In this document: in pieces, positions 31,154-38,234 of the stretch
Numbering within the stretch: position 1 is the stretch's first letter
How the letters are laid out: each line of letters begins with the position of its first letter
Source of the DNA: a virus
IMG/VR virus record: IMGVR_UViG_3300042306_000576
Span: 1-43,001 of that record
Direction: 5' to 3' (one strand)
Length of the DNA: 43,001 nucleotides
The notes under the pieces: model-generated
Told to the model about the DNA's origin: nothing
The model's database searches: none
Seen by the model: the letters and a program-made list of their open reading frames with translations, nothing else
Made by a program: the position numbers and the translations under genes

Positions 31154-31357
31154 TTAGTAATCTATCTCGTCATCAATTAAACTTTTTTTGATTAACTCTA
31201 ACCTTTCCCCCGCTAGAAAAATACGAATTTCATAATACTCTTCCATATCTTTATCACACTTATCTCCATACCTTAAAAGCGTATGTTCTTGGTAATCAGC
31301 GGTTGCTACTTCTAACTCTTGTAATAGGGTTTGCCTATGTTTTTTCTTTAGTTCCAT
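31154..31357 (-). CDS. Small helical protein, 67 aa
   Basis: Two helices likely (HRQTLLQELEVATADYQEHT, LAGERLELIKKSLIDD). Unknown. Two bases from the next gene. Confidence 0.65.
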   Translation of the reverse strand: MELKKKHRQTLLQELEVATADYQEHTLLRYGDKCDKDMEEYYEIRIFLAGERLELIKKSLIDDEIDY

Positions 31358-31359
31358 AA

Positions 31360-31668
31360 CTATTTCTTTTGTTCGTTATACCATTTTACAAACTCTACAC
31401 ATTGGTCGTAAACGTGTTTAATTGAAGCGGATAATTCAATTTGTCCGTTTGTAAACATACTTGCGTTATAGTCTATGTATTCATCATAATACAAGTCGGT
31501 GCTAAAAATCTTATCTACTACTTGCATAAGCCAATTCCAATCGGTGTGAAATTTAGGTATTTGTCTCAAACTTCTGTCTTCTGTGTAATATAGTTGGCTT
31601 ATTCCGTCTGTTGTCAGTTCCATACCTAAAAACTCTGCTAATAGTTTGTTGCTTTCTGTTGTGTTCAT
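31360..31668 (-). CDS. NxLLAxFLG family protein, copy 1
   Basis: 102 aa from ATG 31668. SNKLLAEFLG, DWNWLMQVVDKI and QCVEFVKWYNEQKK match the copy at 30411-30707. The frame stays open upstream to 31854 and beyond, but a strong promoter (31689-31719) lies inside that extension. The paralog also begins at the same residue, so the short form is preferred. A longer fused form of 165 aa from ATG 31854 is possible (MKDFKLEELKCR). Confidence 0.78.
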   Translation of the reverse strand: MNTTESNKLLAEFLGMELTTDGISQLYYTEDRSLRQIPKFHTDWNWLMQVVDKIFSTDLYYDEYIDYNASMFTNGQIELSASIKHVYDQCVEFVKWYNEQKK

Positions 31669-31688
31669 CTTCTCTGTTTTTGTTAAGA

Positions 31689-31719
31689 CAAATGTACAAT
31701 TAAGTTTTGAATTGTGCAA
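31689..31719 (-). promoter_or_regulatory. Bacteroidetes-type promoter inside an open frame
   Basis: -33 TTG (31717-31719), 20-base spacer, -7 TACATTTG (31689-31696), 21 bases before the 31668 start codon. It lies within an in-frame extension of the gene it drives. Confidence 0.8.
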
Positions 31720-31897
31720 GTGTTTAGTTAAAAAAATAAATTGTTTTTGTGTTATAACATTTTGCTTTACCCACATATAGATTAACTTAAGCCCCTCTTC
31801 TTGGCTTACTAGGTCTAACCTACATTTTAACTCTTCAAGTTTAAAATCTTTCATACTGCTTTGTTTAAAATAAAATCGGCTTGATAAAGAAACTGCC

Positions 31898-32185
31898 TTA
31901 ATCTTCTTGTTGCAATTGTTCATACTCCAAACATACCTTACGTATCTCTCTCAAAGTACTCAATGGTATATCTGAATAAGATAACCTATAATCATCTACA
32001 ATAGAATAATCTCTATTATACACTACCACAATAGCATGGTCTAAATAAAATGCTTCCACATAACTCTCTAAATTACCTCTAGTATCTAAGCTAGGAGAAC
32101 TCTCTATCTGTACCTCTCCAATAGAGAACATACCTTGTCTAGTAATCACCTCTTGAATATCTTGTATCAATACTGACTTGTTCAT
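31898..32185 (-). CDS. Unknown protein, 95 aa
   Basis: Opens NKSVLIQDIQEVITRQGMFSIGEV, with a beta-rich middle (IVVVYNRDYSIVDDYRL) and a helical end. A pattern seen in other phage hypotheticals, function unknown. It follows a gene-free G-rich stretch. Confidence 0.72.
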   Translation of the reverse strand: MNKSVLIQDIQEVITRQGMFSIGEVQIESSPSLDTRGNLESYVEAFYLDHAIVVVYNRDYSIVDDYRLSYSDIPLSTLREIRKVCLEYEQLQQED

Positions 32186-32372
32186 ATAAATTATCTTTTT
32201 TACTATATACTATATATGGGGGTACTACCACCCACTTTTTACTACTCTTTACCACCCTAAAACTAGTGGGAGGGGGTCTCCACCCCTTTAGAACAACGTG
32301 GAAATCAACAAGTTAGCAACAAAACTAACTAAAAATTGTCTCCCCCCACTCTAGTTTCCCTTACCCTAACCA
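32186..32372. other. G/C-run-rich intergenic stretch
   Basis: No ORF. Several runs of four to six G or C in an otherwise AT-rich genome. GGGG/CCCC closes TCTCCA at 32272-32286. Related hairpins of the GGGG-N6-CCCC type occur at 35815-35828 and, longer, at 32684-32705 and 33849-33880. Confidence 0.4.
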
Positions 32373-32588
32373 CTACTTCCTACCACTATCTCCGTCTATT
32401 ATTCCGTCTATTCCTCCCGCTTGTATCCATTCGGCTATTCTTTCCTTTGCCCATTGCTCTCGTTTCTTTTGGCTAGGTAATTGTGGGATTCTTTTCCATT
32501 CAAAGGTTATTCCTCTTATCTCGTACTTGGTTGAGCCTTTTATTATCTCTCCCTCTAGTGTTAATGCTTCTTTTTTAGTTAGTACCAT
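32373..32588 (-). CDS. Small basic protein, 71 aa
   Basis: Contains RGITFEWKRIPQLPSQKKREQW and AEWIQAGGIDGII. Basic, unlike most neighbours, so perhaps nucleic-acid binding. Unknown. Confidence 0.62.
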   Translation of the reverse strand: MVLTKKEALTLEGEIIKGSTKYEIRGITFEWKRIPQLPSQKKREQWAKERIAEWIQAGGIDGIIDGDSGRK

Positions 32589-32683
32589 TAGTTTTATGCT
32601 GTTTCTTTGTTAAGCCAATTATTTTTTTCTCAATCAAAACCCCCATTTACTGATAATCTTTCAAGAGGGGTCTCGAAAATCTC

Positions 32684-32705
32684 GGGGGTTATACCATTTA
32701 CCCCC
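32684..32705 (-). other. G-rich hairpin
   Basis: GGGGGT and ACCCCC pair around a 10-base loop between two genes. Close by, TTGCG/CGCAA surrounds GAATT. Neither is followed by a T-tract on the minus strand, so not a classic terminator. Confidence 0.4.
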
Positions 32706-32729
32706 CCTAATTCTTTGCGGAATTCGCAA

Positions 32730-32948
32730 TTAACCCCATATTAAGGCTTTCAATGTTTCGTTTGTTACTTCTATCCTACCTGAATATACTTCTAGGGTTA
32801 GATAATCTAAACCACTATCATCAAAACTATCTTCTAACGCTTCTAATTCTTGTAGGGTCTCTGCCTGATATACTTCATCAATTGAACTGATTAGTGCATA
32901 AGTGGGGAAAAATTGTATCTCCCCCACTATTATTGTAAACTTTGTCAT
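32730..32948 (-). CDS. Small acidic protein, 72 aa
   Basis: Beta-rich ends (TKFTIIVGEIQFFPTYALIS, YLTLEVYSGRIEVT) around an acidic helix (LQELEALEDSFDDSG). Overlaps the upstream stop by one base. Unknown. Confidence 0.65.
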   Translation of the reverse strand: MTKFTIIVGEIQFFPTYALISSIDEVYQAETLQELEALEDSFDDSGLDYLTLEVYSGRIEVTNETLKALIWG

Positions 32949-33784
32949 TACTCTGTTGCTTGTTTAATTATCTCATCTATCTCTTTACGCTCTACCTTGT
33001 GGCAACCCACTTGGATATACTTCGGGGTTATCTCTTTAACTTCAAACTCCAAAATCTTTTCGACTGCCTCTGAATTGACTAGTCTTTTATGAATACCTAA
33101 CCCAATAGCCAAAGGTATCTCAACCCCCTGAGACGTTTGAAAACGTTTGTTTTCTTTGTTGTATCTCAATAGGTCATACTCTCCCCTAGAATACAGTCTA
33201 TACGTTTCAAAATTCTTCCACTTCTGTACCTCTTCCTTATGCTTCTTTTTAGCAAGTCTTAATTTTCTAGCTTTCTCTTTTTTGATAGCTTCGGCTTTTT
33301 TCTCCATATAGGCAACAACCTCTTGCTTATCTGTAATTGCCCACGCTTGGGACAACTCTTCGGGTACTGCAATATTAAACAAAGTAGCGTACCTTTCGGC
33401 TCTATACTTTACCCCCTCTAACTCTTGGATATACTTTTCGGGTTTACGTGCCTTAGCTAATTTATCAATGATAAAACTACACTCTCTTTCCCACGCATCA
33501 AAATTATCGTTGTGGTGTCCTAGTGGGTTATAACAATACACTATATCTTTATGGCTACAAGCGTGTCTAACTATCCATTTGTGTTTGGAGGTGGTATTGC
33601 TATACTCTCTTTCAGTAAACAATACAACCCCATTTTCTAAATGTTTGGCTATACAAAAGTGTGAGCCGTATGAATAAATTTCAGTACCATTAAAGTATAA
33701 ATTACTTGTAGGTGTACGTGCGTCTTCTTGTAATTGGTTAGCCCATAAGTGAGCAACATTGTCGGGTGTGTGAACTCTTTTCAT
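32948..33784 (-). CDS. Conserved phage protein with YFNGTEIYSYGSHF motif
   Basis: 278 aa. NLYFNGTEIYSYGSHFCIAKH near residue 30 is a signature I recall in many phage and plasmid hypotheticals. A long basic coiled coil follows (EAIKKEKARKLRLAKKKHKE). The C-terminal region is mixed. No catalytic motif. The coiled coil with its positive charge suggests nucleic-acid or protein scaffolding. Variant promoter upstream at 33812-33842. Confidence 0.8.
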   Translation of the reverse strand: MKRVHTPDNVAHLWANQLQEDARTPTSNLYFNGTEIYSYGSHFCIAKHLENGVVLFTEREYSNTTSKHKWIVRHACSHKDIVYCYNPLGHHNDNFDAWERECSFIIDKLAKARKPEKYIQELEGVKYRAERYATLFNIAVPEELSQAWAITDKQEVVAYMEKKAEAIKKEKARKLRLAKKKHKEEVQKWKNFETYRLYSRGEYDLLRYNKENKRFQTSQGVEIPLAIGLGIHKRLVNSEAVEKILEFEVKEITPKYIQVGCHKVERKEIDEIIKQATE

Positions 33785-33811
33785 AATTTGTGTGTGTTTT
33801 TAAATTCTTTG

Positions 33812-33842
33812 TAAATGTAATTCTTTTATTTTTAATATACAA
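33812..33842 (-). promoter_or_regulatory. Variant promoter (TACATTTA)
   Basis: -33 TTG (33840-33842), 20-base spacer, -7 TACATTTA (33812-33819), 28 bases before the start at 33784. Confidence 0.62.
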
Positions 33843-33848
33843 CTTTTA

Positions 33849-33880
33849 GGGGGTAATTTTTTTATTTTTTTCTTACCCCC
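33849..33880 (-). terminator. Strong hairpin after the 33889-34251 gene
   Basis: GGGGGTAA pairs with TTACCCCC over 8 bases around an A-rich 16-base loop (minus-strand view). It sits 8 bases past a stop codon, so it may end transcription or protect the 3' end, though no T-tract follows. Confidence 0.45.
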
Positions 33881-33888
33881 GAAATTAA

Positions 33889-34251
33889 CTATATTTCAGA
33901 ATGTATTGTTTGGTATATTAATAAATATATATGATTAGAATATAGTTGTTTTTTACCCTCTTGCCAAAGTTTTATGTCTTCTTTACTTGCTTCTGAATTA
34001 TCTTCATCAACTAAAACTGAATAGTGTAAAACATTTTTAGGTGCGTCTTCCTCTTCTTTGTGTGGAATGTAGGCATTAATAATGTTGAACTTATATCCTA
34101 AATGCTTATCAAAGTACTGCTGAATTGCATCTTGTGGAGTTTCCGCTTTTACTTCCTCTTTTAAGTCATAAGAGTTTGCATATTTGCCTTCCCCCTCGTT
34201 ATAGTCATCTAAATAAACATCGTGCATAGTTTTTACAATATAGGTCTTCAT
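33889..34251 (-). CDS. Unknown protein, 120 aa
   Basis: Opens KTYIVKTMHDVYLDDYNEGEG, with ETPQDAIQQYFDKHLGY as a helix, an acidic middle and a hydrophobic end. Unknown. Own promoter at 34293-34323. Confidence 0.72.
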   Translation of the reverse strand: MKTYIVKTMHDVYLDDYNEGEGKYANSYDLKEEVKAETPQDAIQQYFDKHLGYKFNIINAYIPHKEEEDAPKNVLHYSVLVDEDNSEASKEDIKLWQEGKKQLYSNHIYLLIYQTIHSEI

Positions 34252-34292
34252 AAGATTAAAGTTTAAGTAATTGCTTCGTTACAATCACAGGA

Positions 34293-34323
34293 CAAATATA
34301 AGCCAAAGGTTTGTATGCTGCAA
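34293..34323 (-). promoter_or_regulatory. Bacteroidetes-type promoter
   Basis: -33 TTG (34321-34323), 20-base spacer, -7 TATATTTG (34293-34300). Confidence 0.83.
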
Positions 34324-34384
34324 CAATTATTTTGTAAACTTATTAACAATTTTCTGTTGATAACTTTATTTGTTTTATATAAAA

Positions 34385-34535
34385 TTTTTTTGTAACTTTA
34401 CCCAAACGTACCCTTACCAAACCCTTCGCATATAGGTAGGACGGAGTCTACTCTTCCAGTGTTGGTGTTACACTTCGCCCGTTGTCCAATCCTTGTCCCT
34501 ATTTAATTAATCAATTCATATCGTACCCTATTTTG
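34385..34535 (-). ncRNA. Promoter-driven small RNA, no ORF
   Basis: Begins just after a near-perfect promoter (34542-34572) and has no ORF above five codons. Internal helices include AGTGT/ACACT (around 34458-34475) and GTAG/CTAC (around 34436-34452). It runs into an AT-rich tract before the next promoter. Best stand-alone ncRNA candidate outside the tRNA locus. Confidence 0.6.
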
Positions 34536-34541
34536 TTATAC

Positions 34542-34572
34542 CAAAGATAATAAATACTATTTACATACGCAA
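34542..34572 (-). promoter_or_regulatory. Bacteroidetes-type promoter for a non-coding RNA
   Basis: -33 TTTG (TTG at 34570-34572), 20-base spacer, -7 TATCTTTG (34542-34549). No gene lies directly downstream, only the structured region 34385-34535. Confidence 0.85.
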
Positions 34573-34583
34573 ACTTTTAGGCA

Positions 34584-34614
34584 TAAAAAAAGAGGAAACT
34601 TTCGTCTCCCCTCT
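34584..34614 (-). terminator. Rho-independent terminator
   Basis: Minus strand AGAGGGGA pairs with TTTCCTCT (two G-T pairs) around an 8-base loop, followed by seven T. Ends the small-gene operon 34636-35312 and isolates the promoter at 34542. Confidence 0.85.
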
Positions 34615-34635
34615 CTTCAAAATAAGCTCTCACAC

Positions 34636-34773
34636 TCAATTTAATAGCGTCCTAATATCGACCCCATAAATATCTTTTACTTGTTTTTGCAACTCTCTCA
34701 TTGAAAAACATATCAACGTCCACGCTCCAACGGAATACTCAAACGTCCTACAAACTTCGTTATAACTTACCAT
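34636..34773 (-). CDS. Small protein, 45 aa
   Basis: Opens MVSYNEVCRTFEYSVGAW and ends DIYGVDIRTLLN, with a basic helix in between. Overlaps the upstream 58-aa gene by 14 bases and is followed by a terminator, which supports a real last gene. Confidence 0.6.
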   Translation of the reverse strand: MVSYNEVCRTFEYSVGAWTLICFSMRELQKQVKDIYGVDIRTLLN

Positions 34774-34936
34774 AAGATCCAATTTTAATTAGTGCATAGA
34801 AACCCAACCCGTACAAAATAGTCATGTAAATACTACATGAATATTGGCTAGCAGTCTCTGATAAGAAGATGCCAATAAAACTGAGTATTGTTAATGAACC
34901 GAATAATACCTTGAATAGTATATCAATTGTCTTCAT
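34760..34936 (-). CDS. Small membrane protein, 58 aa
   Basis: MKTIDILFKVLFGSLTILSF opening, two hydrophobic stretches (about 6-25 and 36-50). The first dozen residues resemble the 27-aa peptide just upstream (both MKT...KVLFG), so the two share a duplicated 5' segment. Confidence 0.62.
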   Translation of the reverse strand: MKTIDILFKVLFGSLTILSFIGIFLSETASQYSCSIYMTILYGLGFYALIKIGSYGKL

Positions 34937-34938
34937 CT

Positions 34939-35022
34939 CTAAAAGTGTTTATAAGTTACGTTTTTTTGTCCTCCGAATAATACCTTATTCATACAATCTA
35001 TAAATTTTTCTAATGTCTTCAT
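34939..35022 (-). CDS. Small peptide, 27 aa
   Basis: MKTLEKFIDCMNKVLFGGQ opening shares its pattern and the AAGGTATTATTCGG DNA with the next gene. Two-base gap to it. May be a remnant of a duplication that still carries a start and stop. Confidence 0.45.
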   Translation of the reverse strand: MKTLEKFIDCMNKVLFGGQKNVTYKHF

Positions 35023-35037
35023 CTTTGTTTTGTTTTG

Positions 35038-35060
35038 TAAGCCCCCCGAAGAGGGCTTGA
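35038..35060 (-). other. Hairpin after the 35067-35312 gene
   Basis: AAGCCCTC and GGGGGCTT pair around TTCG/CGAA on the minus strand, between a stop codon and the next small ORF. No T-tract, so perhaps an RNA-stabilising or partial termination element. Confidence 0.4.
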
Positions 35061-35066
35061 TTATTA

Positions 35067-35312
35067 TTAGTTAATTAGTTCTAAAAAGTTTTGCTCAATA
35101 AACAGCCTTTCAGCCTTATAGTTATTTAAGTCTTCAGTAGTCAATCTATTACCTAAGTGCCAAGCAATAGGCTCACTTTTTAATTGCGGTTCTATATGCT
35201 CAATAACATAGTCAAGGTCTTTTAAATAAGCCTTAAAAAATATACTTCTCTTGCGTTTGGTATCTTTGCCGAAGTAAGTTGCCGTTTCTTTTAATTCTAA
35301 AATTGTATTCAT
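35067..35312 (-). CDS. Unknown protein, 81 aa
   Basis: Helical and basic N-terminal half (TYFGKDTKRKRSIFFKAYLKDLDYVI), acidic C-terminus. Unknown. First gene of the short operon under the promoter at 35356-35385. Confidence 0.68.
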   Translation of the reverse strand: MNTILELKETATYFGKDTKRKRSIFFKAYLKDLDYVIEHIEPQLKSEPIAWHLGNRLTTEDLNNYKAERLFIEQNFLELIN

Positions 35313-35355
35313 TGTATGTGAGAGTTTAATGATAGGCTTCGTTGCTTATCGAGTA

Positions 35356-35385
35356 CAAATATACAAATAGTTTTGTAACTACCAA
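35356..35385 (-). promoter_or_regulatory. Bacteroidetes-type promoter
   Basis: -33 TTTGG (TTG at 35383-35385), 19-base spacer, -7 TATATTTG (35356-35363). Confidence 0.85.
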
Positions 35386-35419
35386 ACATTTATGTAAATT
35401 TTTTCAATTATTTTTATAG

Positions 35420-35600
35420 CCCTAATGTTTTCGGGGCTTCACAAAGAAACTGCCTACTAAACTTAAAATAAGGCTCTGTATTGAACGATTATAGTGCTTA
35501 TGGTACTCCACTATCAAAAACAAAAGTTCTTTCAATACAAGCAAAATCCCAATAAATGCGTACCTCTGTTATTGAAACTTAATACGCAAATAAATAGATA
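35420..35600 (-). ncRNA. Structured gene-free segment
   Basis: TGTATTGAA (35477-35485) pairs perfectly with TTCAATACA (35531-35539), enclosing ATAGTG/CACTAT. GCGTA/TACGC follows near 35560-35590 and AGCCC/GGGCT near 35417-35440. GGCAGTTTCTTT within it recurs at about 31886. A near-consensus promoter (TTG, about 19 bases, TTTATTTG) may lie just upstream. Confidence 0.45.
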
Positions 35601-35968
35601 AAAACTTTTGAACAATTATACTAGTTTATAACCTATCTAAATAAGACAAGGCAAGGACAAGCCTACAAGCATACTACTACATACACACTATAAGCTAAGA
35701 CTATAACACTACACACTACTATAAGTAAATAGTATAAAAATAACTTTGAAAAGTCAAAACTCTTTTAAGGCTGTTTGCTGGACTATCATGCCTCGAAATA
35801 AAAACAGGGGGGGTGGGGTAAAATCCCCAAAATTTTGGCGGGGTTATAGCTATGGTGGTTAGGGTATCCCCCACATATACTCAAAAATTACATATACCCA
35901 ATTTATACCCTCCCTAAAAATACAACCCTACTAGATTACTAGGATAAAGAGGGGGGGGGTACCAAAAC
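35601..35968. other. Gene-free stretch with G runs
   Basis: No ORF. The first part is AT-rich without features I can name. The second part has GGGG-TAAAAT-CCCC (35815-35828), runs of seven and nine G (around 35807 and 35951-35959) and more G-rich pieces. Sits between a terminator and an RNA-like segment. Confidence 0.4.
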
Positions 35969-35994
35969 AAAAACCCCTCCGTATTAGGGAAGGG
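35969..35994 (-). terminator. Rho-independent terminator after the glycosyltransferases
   Basis: Minus strand CCCTTCC (35988-35994) pairs with GGAGGGG (35974-35980) around CTAATAC, followed by TTTTTGTTTT. Lies 12 bases past the last glycosyltransferase stop. Confidence 0.85.
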
Positions 35995-36005
35995 TCTATT
36001 GGGGG

Positions 36006-36785
36006 TTATTGTCTGAATACTGTTTTATCGTGCCATGCTGGATCGTAGTGTTTGTTATGACTACCGTATAAGATCTTTACATGCATACCTAGCTTTTTGT
36101 AAAACATAGGTTTTTTGAACTGATCTACTACTATTGGATCGTAATCTGGGTTTAATAAGATTCTGGTATTGTTATAGGTACCTAGTTGTATCTTCTTGTT
36201 AAATCCTTTGCTATGATACTCACTTGCTCTGAATGCTTCTCCTAGTACAACTGGTCCTGTTATGTCTAATGAGTTGGCACCGTATTTTCTACTGAGTATG
36301 TTACCTTTAGCTATGCTTATTGCATTGCTCAGAACTTTGTCATTTGGCTTAGTCATCATAATTGCGTTGTACAGTTCCATATTGGTAAAGGTGGCCGGCT
36401 TATCTAAACAGAAAACCCTGTCTACGTCTTTTGTCATTTCATCAAACTTAGCAAGAGGGATTTGTGTAAAGTCGCCCCATATTCCACCGTAATTATAAAG
36501 CAACAAGTATCTAAAAAAGTCAGATCTGTATGCTGTTGGAATCAAGGTGTTGTATAAGTCTAGGTAATCTTGGCCCCATTCTTCTAGAATAAACTGCTCA
36601 CAATCTGCATCATCAAAATAGAACAACTCATATCCAGGGTTATTAGCCAAAATTTGCTGTTCGTAAACTTCTCTTACAGATTCTGGAAGGTTTTCTAAGC
36701 TCATTGGGCCTGATCTATATACCCATTTTGGGATAAATTCTCCTTCCCACTTTTTGTTTTTTAAGTCTTTATAAGTTTGTATCAT
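36006..36785 (-). CDS. GT32-type glycosyltransferase, copy 2
   Basis: 259 aa from MIQTYKDLK (36785). An upstream start at 36809 overlaps the previous gene. The family opening IPKWVYRSGPMSLENLPES is present. The catalytic segment IPTAYRSDFFRYLLLYNYGGIWGDF has the YRxDxxRYxxLYxxGGxxxD pattern of capsular and OCH1-like sugar transferases. It would add a sugar to an acceptor on the phage particle or host surface. A tandem duplicate of the next gene upstream. The second D of the usual DxD is replaced (GDFTQ), so the metal site may differ. Confidence 0.88.
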   Translation of the reverse strand: MIQTYKDLKNKKWEGEFIPKWVYRSGPMSLENLPESVREVYEQQILANNPGYELFYFDDADCEQFILEEWGQDYLDLYNTLIPTAYRSDFFRYLLLYNYGGIWGDFTQIPLAKFDEMTKDVDRVFCLDKPATFTNMELYNAIMMTKPNDKVLSNAISIAKGNILSRKYGANSLDITGPVVLGEAFRASEYHSKGFNKKIQLGTYNNTRILLNPDYDPIVVDQFKKPMFYKKLGMHVKILYGSHNKHYDPAWHDKTVFRQ

Positions 36786-37539
36786 GTGTTTTGTATATTC
36801 TATTTTCATTCCAAAGCTTTGCGTAGTATAAATTATTTTCTCCTGACTGATATAGCAGAGAATAATGATTAGGTATTCTAATCTTAATTACTGGTGTATC
36901 CCCATCATATATGTAATCAGGGTCTTTAAAATCGTATATGTAAGCATCTCCTAAATCACCTGTAGTAATAGAGTCGCATAGATTTTTTAATTTATATGCG
37001 GTACTAAACATACCTGGACCGGTTACATCTAATGGATTTTTGCACATCAAGCTATGTTTTGTATTGTACGTACATATCTCTATAGCCCACTCCATTAATT
37101 TTGTTTTAGGTACACTTGCCATAAAACCTGCACATAACCCATCATTTGCTACTGAGTCTCTGGCTAAAACTTCTTGGAATCTATTAGGTATAAGCTCATC
37201 TAGTGAAATTAATGATGTCATACTAAAATCAAAGTATACTCCACCATAGTTATGCATAAGTACATACTTAAAAAAATCTACTTTATACGTAGGGGGTATT
37301 AGTTTATCGTATGTATACTTTATGCTTTGGTTTTTTAAATCCCTAATAAAATCCTCTCTATCTTGCTCGCTAAAATAGAACATCTCATAGTTAGGGTTTT
37401 CATACAACTGTTTTGTGTATAGGTCTACTATTTCAGAGTTTAAATTTTCTAATGGCTCATTTCCAGCTCTAAATATCCATTTGGGTATTCCTGGTTGATC
37501 CCAAACTCTTCCTTTAAGATCTTTATAAGTCTGTATCAT
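36769..37539 (-). CDS. GT32-type glycosyltransferase, copy 1
   Basis: 256 aa, same layout: MIQTYKDLKGRVWDQPGIPKWIFRAG, then IPPTYKVDFFKYVLMHNYGGVYFDF and the C-terminal LDVTGPGMFSTAYK (NPLDVTGP also in copy 2 as LDITGP). The arginine of the YR motif is lysine here and DxD reads DFS. The divergence suggests a different sugar or acceptor. It overlaps its duplicate by 17 bases and the methyltransferase by one base, so the three act as one cassette. Confidence 0.88.
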   Translation of the reverse strand: MIQTYKDLKGRVWDQPGIPKWIFRAGNEPLENLNSEIVDLYTKQLYENPNYEMFYFSEQDREDFIRDLKNQSIKYTYDKLIPPTYKVDFFKYVLMHNYGGVYFDFSMTSLISLDELIPNRFQEVLARDSVANDGLCAGFMASVPKTKLMEWAIEICTYNTKHSLMCKNPLDVTGPGMFSTAYKLKNLCDSITTGDLGDAYIYDFKDPDYIYDGDTPVIKIRIPNHYSLLYQSGENNLYYAKLWNENRIYKTHDTNL

Positions 37540-38231
37540 TACATAAAGTTTAAATCTATATCTTTAAGATATTTATTATTAGGGCTATCTAGCTCTGTTG
37601 GAAAAGTTTCCTCACTAATACTAACCTCTGTAACTATATCTTTTGAAATAAGTGTAAGCTCTAATACCATAGGGAAATCAATATCTCCGTACTTAAAAGT
37701 CTCTGAGCAGTTGTTGCCATGTATGTGGCAAATATAGAAGTACTTGTTTAGCTCTTCAATATGGCTAATAAACCTATCTCTTACAAAGTCGTTGTTTAAG
37801 TCGTGGAACTCTATTACAATACCTGTAGTGATCTTTGAAAGCTCCTCTAGATTAGTGTTATATAACCATTCGTACTCACAACTCTCTACATCTACTTTTA
37901 GAAGTGCTCTCCCGGATAAGCCAAGTTCTTTATAATGGTTCACAAAGTTATCTGTTTCCTCTTGAGGATTTCCAGAAATTCCTTTTTTGTACCATGTAAA
38001 AAGATCTGGGTGCTTTGTATCAACACCGTCTATTGTGTGGTCATAGCCGTATGCTTTATTCCCAGTCAGTTCAATATAGTGTTCGTCAAACGTAATGTCT
38101 TCAGCTATACCGTAACTAAATAGGAACTGGCTATTTTGTAGCATTTTTAATGGGAGCACATAGCCCCCATCATTTTTACTACCCACTCGTACTTTTCCTC
38201 CTACGTTGTATACTTTTAATTGGTCTATCAT
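37539..38231 (-). CDS. FkbM-type methyltransferase
   Basis: 230 aa. VGGKVRVGSKNDGGYVLP and a glycine-poor SAM region, then ALLKVDVESCEYEWL (the KVDVEGxE-like motif of FkbM enzymes) and GIVIEFHDLN, follow family order. FkbM enzymes O-methylate sugars or polyketides, so with the two glycosyltransferases downstream it probably methylates the glycan they build. Helical N-terminal cap is short. Confidence 0.8.
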   Translation of the reverse strand: MIDQLKVYNVGGKVRVGSKNDGGYVLPLKMLQNSQFLFSYGIAEDITFDEHYIELTGNKAYGYDHTIDGVDTKHPDLFTWYKKGISGNPQEETDNFVNHYKELGLSGRALLKVDVESCEYEWLYNTNLEELSKITTGIVIEFHDLNNDFVRDRFISHIEELNKYFYICHIHGNNCSETFKYGDIDFPMVLELTLISKDIVTEVSISEETFPTELDSPNNKYLKDIDLNFM

Positions 38232-38234
38232 CCC

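Noticed and set aside
32186-32372. CRISPR or direct-repeat array
   Set aside because: The G-runs do not recur with even spacing or unit length.
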